From the NCBI RefSeq assembly GCF_013450155.1, contig NZ_JACCKD010000001.1:558001-622000 (forward strand): 64,000 bases of DNA, given 5' to 3'. Both the position numbers and the translations under genes were made by a program. The notes under the pieces were generated by a model. It ran no database searches and was not told where the DNA came from. It saw only the letters and a list, made by a program, of their open reading frames with translations. Positions 58,872 through 64,000 of this stretch are shown in pieces. The first letter of the stretch is position 1; every line of letters starts with the position of its first letter. This DNA comes from Haloechinothrix aidingensis. Lineage in GTDB: Bacteria; Actinomycetota; Actinomycetes; Mycobacteriales; Pseudonocardiaceae.

Positions 58872-59774
58872 ATGGACACGGTGGCGCACGAGACGGGCTC
58901 ACTCGTCGTCGGGATCGACGGTTCCGAAGCTGCCTTGCAAGCGGCGCGGTGGGCGGCACGCGAAGCCGCGCACCGCGAGCTGTCGGTGCACCTGGTCTAC
59001 AGCATCAACCTCGCCGAGCTCTATACCGGCGTGATCCCGCCGACGGCCGACGTGCGCGAAGCGCTGCGGGAGGAAGGGTCGGCGCAGCTGCGGGCGGCCG
59101 AGCAGGCAGTCAAGCAGGCGGCCGACGTCGAGGTCGCCACGTGTCTGGAGTCCGACGCGCCTGCGGTCGTGCTGCGTGACGCTTCCCGCTGGGCGCATAT
59201 GCTCATCGTCGGTTCCTCCGGCGGGGGCGCCTTCGGGACGGCCCTCGGCTCGATCACGCTGAAGCTCGCCGGGCACGCCGAGTGTCCCGTGATAGTGGTG
59301 CGCGGCGACACCTCCGCCGGCAGGACGCGGGGCCTGCCGGTGGTCGTCGGGGTGGACGGCAGCTCGCGCTCGTGGCCCGCCCTTGCGTACGGCTTCCAGG
59401 AGGCGTCCCTGCACGGATCGCCGCTGACGGCCGTGCACGTGTGGAGTGACGCGGACGCGGAGCGCATGCTCAGGTCGACGCGGGATTTCGTGGACTGGGA
59501 ACCGATCAGGGAAGCCGAGCAGCGCTCGCTCGAGCAGACGCTGACGGGCTGGACGGAACGCTACCCGGATGTCGAGGTGGAGCGTGTGGTCAAGCGGGAC
59601 AACCCGAAGCGCGTGCTGTCCGACCTGAGCGAGCGGGCACAGCTCGTGGTGGTCGCGACCCGCGGCCGCGGCGGGTTCTCGGGCTTGCTGCTCGGTTCGA
59701 CGAGCCACGCGCTGATCCACAGCTCCGCGTGCCCGGTGATGCTGATCGGACCGGAGTCCTATCCGGCCGGGTGA
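58872..59774 (+). CDS. Tandem universal stress protein
   Basis: The ATG at 58872 follows GGGAGG at five bases; 300 aa with two USP domains. Domain 1 has VVGIDGSEAALQAARWAA and the ATP-binding GSSGGGAFGTALGSIT. Domain 2 has VVGVDGSSRSWPALAYG and TRGRGGFSGLLLGSTSHALIHSSACPVMLIG. Both G-x2-G-x9-G-S/T patterns are intact, so ATP binding at both sites is expected. Actinobacterial USPs of this kind belong to hypoxia and stationary-phase regulons. Confidence 0.9.
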   Translation: MDTVAHETGSLVVGIDGSEAALQAARWAAREAAHRELSVHLVYSINLAELYTGVIPPTADVREALREEGSAQLRAAEQAVKQAADVEVATCLESDAPAVVLRDASRWAHMLIVGSSGGGAFGTALGSITLKLAGHAECPVIVVRGDTSAGRTRGLPVVVGVDGSSRSWPALAYGFQEASLHGSPLTAVHVWSDADAERMLRSTRDFVDWEPIREAEQRSLEQTLTGWTERYPDVEVERVVKRDNPKRVLSDLSERAQLVVVATRGRGGFSGLLLGSTSHALIHSSACPVMLIGPESYPAG

Positions 59775-59961
59775 TGCGCGGCGCGTCAGTTCCGCGGTAG
59801 CCGGTGTACGTGGCGGAATGCCCATTCTGGATGATTCGCGAGGATCTGCCCTTGTCGTGTCATCGGGGCGGATCGTCACGGCCGGCTCACCGGGTTCATA
59901 CCAGCGGCACGGTTACGCTGTCGGTGGAATCGGGTCCGGACTGGCGAGAGGAGTCGGCGTC

Positions 59962-60876
59962 GTGTCAGGTACGCCTACCCGTGCCGCGCTCATCGTGAAC
60001 ACCCATTCACGCACCGGCGCCAGCGCGTTCACCATGGCGCGTCGCAAGCTGACCGAGCTGGGCGTCCCGCTGGAGTCGACCTACCCGCTGGAGGACCCGG
60101 CCAGGCTGGTCGAGACCGTCAACGCGGCGGTGGACGACGGCAGCGACCTCGTCATCCTCGGTGGTGGCGACGGCAGCGTCAGCTCGGTGGTCGACGTGCT
60201 CGCGCACCGCGAGGTACCGCTCGGGCTGCTGCCGCTCGGTACGGCCAACGACTTCGCGCGCACGCTGCACATCCCGACGGACCTGTCCGAGGCGTGCCGG
60301 ATCATCGCCTCGGGCACGGTCGTCGACATCGACCTTGGCCTGTGCGGGAACAACTACTACGTCAACCGGGCGTCCGCGGGTATCGGCGAGAAGGTCGCGC
60401 ACGCGATGTCCCCGGTGTTGAAGAAGCGTCTCGGCACGCTGGCCTACCCGGTGGCCACGGTCCGGGCGATCGCCGAGCACCGCCCGTTCTCCGCGCGACT
60501 GACGTTCCCGGACGGCGACCACCCGCCCCAGGAGTTCCCGCGCTTGCTGCAGGTCTCAGTCGCGAACGGGCGCTACTACGGCGGCGGTCAGCTTCCGGCG
60601 CACGACGCGGGGATCGACGACAACACGCTGGACGTGTCGGTGCTCGAGCACGGCCCGCTTCGTGAGCTGGTGACCGTGGCCCGCAACCTCAAGAACGGGT
60701 ACCCGGACAACCACCATGCCGAGCACTACCGCACGGCCCGCGTGCGGGTCGAGACGGATCCGTCCCTGCGCATCAACGTCGATGGTGAGGTCGTCGCCAC
60801 GACACCGCAGGAGTTCTCGGTGGCCCGCAACGCGTTGCACGTACTCGTGCCGTCCACATGGGTCGATGGCGTGTAG
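59962..60876 (+). CDS. Diacylglycerol/lipid kinase family protein
   Basis: The GTG at 59962 is chosen because GAGAGGAG lies eight bases upstream; 304 aa. ALIVNTHSRTGASAF, the catalytic LVILGGGDGSVSSVVDVLAHREVPLGLLPLGTANDFARTL and the C-terminal LRINVDGEVVATTPQEFSVARNALHVLVP are the YegS/DagK family elements. Compared with the kinase at 30363-31235, the phosphate loop is NTHSRTG rather than NPIAGGG, so the two are distant paralogues. The lipid substrate is unknown. Confidence 0.85.
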   Translation: MSGTPTRAALIVNTHSRTGASAFTMARRKLTELGVPLESTYPLEDPARLVETVNAAVDDGSDLVILGGGDGSVSSVVDVLAHREVPLGLLPLGTANDFARTLHIPTDLSEACRIIASGTVVDIDLGLCGNNYYVNRASAGIGEKVAHAMSPVLKKRLGTLAYPVATVRAIAEHRPFSARLTFPDGDHPPQEFPRLLQVSVANGRYYGGGQLPAHDAGIDDNTLDVSVLEHGPLRELVTVARNLKNGYPDNHHAEHYRTARVRVETDPSLRINVDGEVVATTPQEFSVARNALHVLVPSTWVDGV

Positions 60877-60947
60877 TCCCACGGCGTAGTTCGCCGGTCG
60901 CGTGCGCGGACCTGTGCTCGCGCATGCCCGCCCGTGCTCACCCGCGC

Positions 60948-61511
60948 TCAGCGGGCGCGCACCGCCCGCGCGGCGGTCTCCAGCACGTGCTGCCACGGGA
61001 GCCGCTGGTCGGCCGGGGCTTGTCCGGGCTCGTGCAGCGGCCAGACGCCGGCGCCCTCGACCAGCCACACGCCTGCCTCGTGCAGGGCGTCGAGATGACC
61101 GCGCCATGCGGGATGCCGGGCGTGCGCGGCGTTGATCCGGGGAAACAGCACGACCGGGACCGGCGGTGTGCCGAGCGCCTCGCACAGCTGGGTGAGTGCC
61201 TGGTTGTCCGCGATACCCAGCGCGGCCTTCGCGACCGTGTTCGCGCTGGCGGGCGCCACGACACAGCAGTCGGGGTCGGGATGCGGGCGCGGGTCGCGGG
61301 GCAGGCGCGGCCTGCTGCGGACGGGTAGTCCGGTCGCGCGTTCCAGCAGGGGAATCTCGCCGAGATCGTCCAGCCATGTCGCCGCGGTGGGGGTGAGCGT
61401 TACCGTCACCCGCCAGCCCGCTGCGAGTGCGGGCTCGACGAGCCCTGGCCGGAGTGCCTCCAGGCCGCCCGCGGCGCTCGCGGTCACCGCCAGCACGGGT
61501 GTTCCCGCCAT
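60948..61511 (-). CDS. CoaC-like flavoprotein
   Basis: The ATG at 61511 gives 187 aa. It belongs to the HFCD flavoprotein family: VLAVTASAAGGLEALRPGLVEPALAAGWRVTVTLTPTAATWL, DPDCCVVAPASANTVAKAALGIADNQALTQLCEAL and PVVLFPRINAAHARHPAWRGHLDALHEAGVWLVEG. The APASANTVAKAALGIADN segment is the FMN-binding signature of phosphopantothenoylcysteine decarboxylases and lantibiotic decarboxylases. The usual active-site His near the N-terminus is not obvious, so the function may differ from CoaC. Confidence 0.78.
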   Translation of the reverse strand: MAGTPVLAVTASAAGGLEALRPGLVEPALAAGWRVTVTLTPTAATWLDDLGEIPLLERATGLPVRSRPRLPRDPRPHPDPDCCVVAPASANTVAKAALGIADNQALTQLCEALGTPPVPVVLFPRINAAHARHPAWRGHLDALHEAGVWLVEGAGVWPLHEPGQAPADQRLPWQHVLETAARAVRAR

Positions 61512-61766
61512 CGCACCGTCCCTGCGTGTGTAGTCGCGTGGTCGCCGTCGAAGGTAGCCCACGCCGACTCAAAGGGCGCGAACGACCGGCTGGCCGCGTC
61601 ACTCGCGGGTCGGTGCGAGTGCTGCGCGTGCGCCTGACTGTCCCGAGGGGCCGGTCCATTTCGGGCCGCCGCGCGCGAACGCGGCCGCCCGGCGCGAGCG
61701 CGGCGCGGCCGCCCATGGATCGGTAGTCTCAACGCCGAAGGCGGTTCCCGTCCGGAAGGGGTATGC

Positions 61767-62171
61767 ATGCTGTTCGGTGACGAGCACGTCCGGCGCTACG
61801 AGGAGACCGACGGCGAGGTCGGGCACATCTGGCTGAACGACACTCCGGTGCTGGTCCTGACCACGACCGGCCGCAAGAGCGGCGCGACCAGGAAGTCGGC
61901 GCTGATCTACCAGGAGTACGGGGACAGCTACGTGGTGGTCGCCTCCAAGGGTGGTGCGGACACGCATCCGGACTGGTACCTCAACCTGCGCGCGAACCCG
62001 CGGGTCGAGGTCCAGGTCGGCGCGGAGACGTTCGCGGCCGAGGCGAGAACGGCCGGCGCGGAGGAGCGTGCGGAGCTGTGGCCGAAGATGGCCGCGGTCT
62101 GGCCCGACTACGACAAGTACCAGGCAAGCACGGACCGGGAGATCCCTGTGGTGGTGCTCGACCGGGTGTAG
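61767..62171 (+). CDS. F420-type nitroreductase-family oxidoreductase
   Basis: The ATG at 61767 follows GGAAGGGG; 134 aa. The Ddn-like pattern is clear: VLVLTTTGRKSGATRKSALIYQEYGDSYVVVASKGGADTHPDWYLNLRANPRVEVQVG, with the TTTGRKSG and HPDWYLNL elements that form the deazaflavin pocket. It likely uses reduced F420 to reduce quinones or other acceptors. Genes of this family support the actinobacterial assignment. Its promoter lies in the 250-bp gap after the divergent flavoprotein gene. Confidence 0.87.
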   Translation: MLFGDEHVRRYEETDGEVGHIWLNDTPVLVLTTTGRKSGATRKSALIYQEYGDSYVVVASKGGADTHPDWYLNLRANPRVEVQVGAETFAAEARTAGAEERAELWPKMAAVWPDYDKYQASTDREIPVVVLDRV

Positions 62172-62338
62172 CGAAACACCTCGCCGGGTAGCCCCGGCCC
62201 GCGTCCGGCACCGCGCTCCGGGTGTCGCGCTCGCAGTGCACGTGGGAGCTCGGCGGGCGACACTGGGGGCCGGGCGTGGCCACACGCGGCGAGCTACCGT
62301 CCACGGTGGAGCGCGAGCGTAGACGAAGGGGGTGGCGC

Positions 62339-63775
62339 GTGGACTGGTTCGGTGCCGAGAGCTACTGGGTGAGCAGCATCGTCTTCCAGCGGGGGCTCGC
62401 GCTGATCTACCTGGTCGCGTTCGTCAGCGCGGCCTTGCAGTTCCGGGCGCTCATCGGCTCGCGGGGGTTGACCCCGATCCCGAGGTACCTCGAGCGCGTG
62501 TCGTTCCGGTCCTCGCCGAGCCTGTTCCACCTGCATTACTCGGATCGCTTCTTCGCGGTGGTGGCCTGGACCGGCGTCGCCGTCTCCGCCGCGCTGCTGC
62601 TCGGGCTGGGCGATGGCCTGCCGTTGTGGGCGCACATGGTCGTGTGGGCCGTGCTGTGGGCGCTGTACCTGTCGATCGTCAACGTCGGCCAGGTCTGGTA
62701 CGGCTTCGGCTGGGAGACGTTGCTGTGCGAGGTCGGCTTCCTGGCGATCTTCCTCGGCCCGGCGGCGATGGAACCGCCGTTGTTGATCCTGCTGGCGCTG
62801 CGCTGGCTGCTGTTCCGGGTGGAGTTCGGCGCGGGCCTCATCAAGATCCGCGGTGACCCGTGCTGGCGGGACCTGACCTGCCTGTACTACCACCACGAGA
62901 CCCAGCCCATGCCCAATCCGCTGAGCTGGTACTCCCATCACCTTCCCAAGCCGCTGCACCGGGTGGAGGTGGCCGCGAACCACGTCACGCAGCTGGCCCT
63001 GCCGGTGCTGCTGTTCCTGCCGCAACCGGTGGCGGGCATCGCCGCGATCGTCATGATCGTGACCCAGCTGTGGCTGGTGGCCAGCGGCAACTTCTCGTGG
63101 CTGAACGTGCTGACCATCGTGATCGCCGCCTCGGCGATCAGTGACGGGTTGTGGAGCACGTTGCTGCCGGTCACCCCACCGGCGGAGCTGGAGCCAGCAC
63201 CGCTGTGGTTCCGGGTTGTGGTGCTGCTCGTCGCCGCGGTCGTGGTCGTGCTCAGCTACGGGCCGGTGACGAACATGGTCTCGCGGCGGCAGGTGATGAA
63301 CCGCAGCTTCGACCCGCTGCGCCTGGTCAACACCTATGGCGCGTTCGGCAGCATCACGCGGCGGCGCGACGAGATCGTCATCGAGGGCACAAGCGACGCA
63401 GCGCCGGGCGCGGACACCGAATGGTTCGAGTACGAGTTCAAGGGCAAGCCCGGTGACGTCAGGCGGCGTCCCCCGCAGGTGGCGCCGTACCACCTGCGCC
63501 TGGACTGGCTGATGTGGTTCGCGGCGCTGTCGCCGAGCATGGCGGGGCCGTGGTTCCGCCCGCTGGTAGCCAAGCTGCTGGAGGGCGACCGCGACACGCT
63601 GAAGCTGCTGCGGCACAACCCGTTCCCGGAGCGGCCGCCGACGCACGTGCGGGCGCGGCTGTACCGCTACCGCTTCACCACTCCCGCCGAGCGGCGCGAG
63701 ACCGGCGCGTGGTGGCACCGCGAGCTCATCGGCGAGTTCCTGCCACCGGTGTCGCTGGGCGGGCGAACCGGCTGA
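62339..63775 (+). CDS. Lipase maturation factor-family membrane protein
   Basis: The GTG at 62339 follows AAGGGGG at eight bases; 478 aa. The LMF1 pattern is visible: WFGAESYWVSSIVFQRGLALIYLVAFVSA, GWETLLCEVGFLAIFLGP, LRWLLFRVEFGAGLIKIRGDPCWRDLTCLYYHHETQPMPNPLSWYSHHLPK and NTYGAFGSITRRRDEIVIEGT. About eight membrane helices are present in the first 350 residues. Human LMF1 helps lipases fold in the endoplasmic reticulum; the bacterial role is unknown. The RIRGDPCWRDLTCL stretch holds two conserved Cys. Confidence 0.83.
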   Translation: MDWFGAESYWVSSIVFQRGLALIYLVAFVSAALQFRALIGSRGLTPIPRYLERVSFRSSPSLFHLHYSDRFFAVVAWTGVAVSAALLLGLGDGLPLWAHMVVWAVLWALYLSIVNVGQVWYGFGWETLLCEVGFLAIFLGPAAMEPPLLILLALRWLLFRVEFGAGLIKIRGDPCWRDLTCLYYHHETQPMPNPLSWYSHHLPKPLHRVEVAANHVTQLALPVLLFLPQPVAGIAAIVMIVTQLWLVASGNFSWLNVLTIVIAASAISDGLWSTLLPVTPPAELEPAPLWFRVVVLLVAAVVVVLSYGPVTNMVSRRQVMNRSFDPLRLVNTYGAFGSITRRRDEIVIEGTSDAAPGADTEWFEYEFKGKPGDVRRRPPQVAPYHLRLDWLMWFAALSPSMAGPWFRPLVAKLLEGDRDTLKLLRHNPFPERPPTHVRARLYRYRFTTPAERRETGAWWHRELIGEFLPPVSLGGRTG

Positions 63776-63898
63776 CGCGCATCCCGGTCGGCGTGCCTCG
63801 CCGGGACGGTTCCGAGGACTGTTGACGCAACGACAGTAGTAGTTGTACTTTGTTCAACACTATTCGGCGGCTCGACAGCCGAGCACGGTGGAGGCGGC

Positions 63899-64000
63899 AT
63901 GGCCGAGACTGAACCGCCCGGCGCACCGGAAGGTTCGCGGCTGGGACCCGATGAACGCCGTGACCAGATCCTGGCCTGCGCGCGACGCCTGTTCAGCGAG
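63899..64000 (+). CDS. TetR-family regulator (3' end beyond window)
   Basis: The ATG at 63899 is preceded by GGTGGAGGCGGC. The 34 visible codons end RDQILACARRLFSE, the first helix of a TetR DNA-binding domain. The upstream region contains a promoter-like TTGACG (63822-63827) and TACTTT (63846-63851) with an 18-bp spacer. A loosely dyadic TAGTTGTAC / GTTCAACACTA may be the operator. The rest of the gene lies outside the window. Confidence 0.7.
   Translation, partial: MAETEPPGAPEGSRLGPDERRDQILACARRLFSE

Noticed and set aside
1-64000. CRISPR array or insertion sequence
   Set aside because: No regularly spaced repeats were seen, and no transposase gene or terminal inverted repeats with target duplications were recognised.

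Overview
The window is high-GC DNA from an actinobacterium, most likely a member of the Pseudonocardiaceae or a close relative. This is an inference. It rests on strong G/C bias at third codon positions, many GTG and TTG starts, an F420-type deazaflavin oxidoreductase, and gene orders I recall from mycobacteria: a glnX-glnH-pknG operon, an AurF-like oxygenase next to fprB (compare Rv0885-Rv0886), and a lipid kinase / alkyl-DHAP-synthase-like oxidase / TetR / glpD block (compare Rv2252-Rv2249c). No rRNA, CRISPR array, intact integrase or transposase was seen.

Layout. Positions 1-6180 hold a secreted LVIVD-repeat protein (cut by the window edge), an NrtS-like membrane domain fused to a methyltransferase, a small membrane protein, an AhpD-like protein, a flavin disulfide oxidoreductase and a gamma-carbonic-anhydrase-like protein. 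Positions 6291-8800 hold a diiron oxygenase with its ferredoxin-fused reductase, under a tandem palindromic operator. Positions 8943-10510 hold a PhzF protein, a Nudix remnant and a Nudix hydrolase. Positions 10561-14481 form a quinone/electrophile-stress locus: a divergent MarR regulator, then WrbA, MhqO-like and MhqD-like proteins and a luciferase-like monooxygenase, with a clear promoter inside an inverted repeat. Positions 14663-18448 carry a GAF-LuxR regulator, an acyl-CoA synthetase, a Xi-class glutathione transferase-like protein and tRNA-Lys. Positions 18593-24449 carry a TetR-controlled pair of export proteins, one an MMPL transporter fused to a reduced ABC ATPase and one of the YhgE/Pip type. 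Positions 24475-30242 carry a second PhzF, a HhH-GPD repair protein, a thiolase-like protein and an ABC-ATPase. Positions 30363-36920 carry the lipid kinase/oxidase/TetR/GlpD block, an SDR behind a KstR-like site, CutA and a CsoR-like regulator.

Positions 37114-41953 are the glnX-glnH-pknG amino-acid-sensing and kinase operon. A thioesterase, a cold-shock protein and two small unknown genes follow, then a tRNA-Glu-Asp-Phe cluster. From 44821 to about 50992 lies a genomic island inserted at the 3' end of tRNA-Phe, bounded by 46-bp imperfect direct repeats. It carries a class IV aminotransferase, an HTH-SUMF1 protein broken by one amber codon, and a visibly less GC-rich two-gene Gabija-type anti-phage system (OLD/TOPRIM nuclease plus UvrD-like helicase). 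Just outside its right boundary is a decayed, frameshifted copy of the aminotransferase/HTH pair, which suggests repeated integrations at the same tRNA.

The rest (51476-64000) is mainly core-like: EgtB, a Na+/H+ antiporter, a VOC protein, two coupled secreted proteins (one lysozyme-like), FprA, a cupin, a tandem universal stress protein, a second lipid kinase, a CoaC-like flavoprotein, the deazaflavin oxidoreductase, a lipase-maturation-factor-like membrane protein and the start of a TetR gene. A roughly 70-bp self-complementary element occurs twice, each time at the 3' end of an operon.
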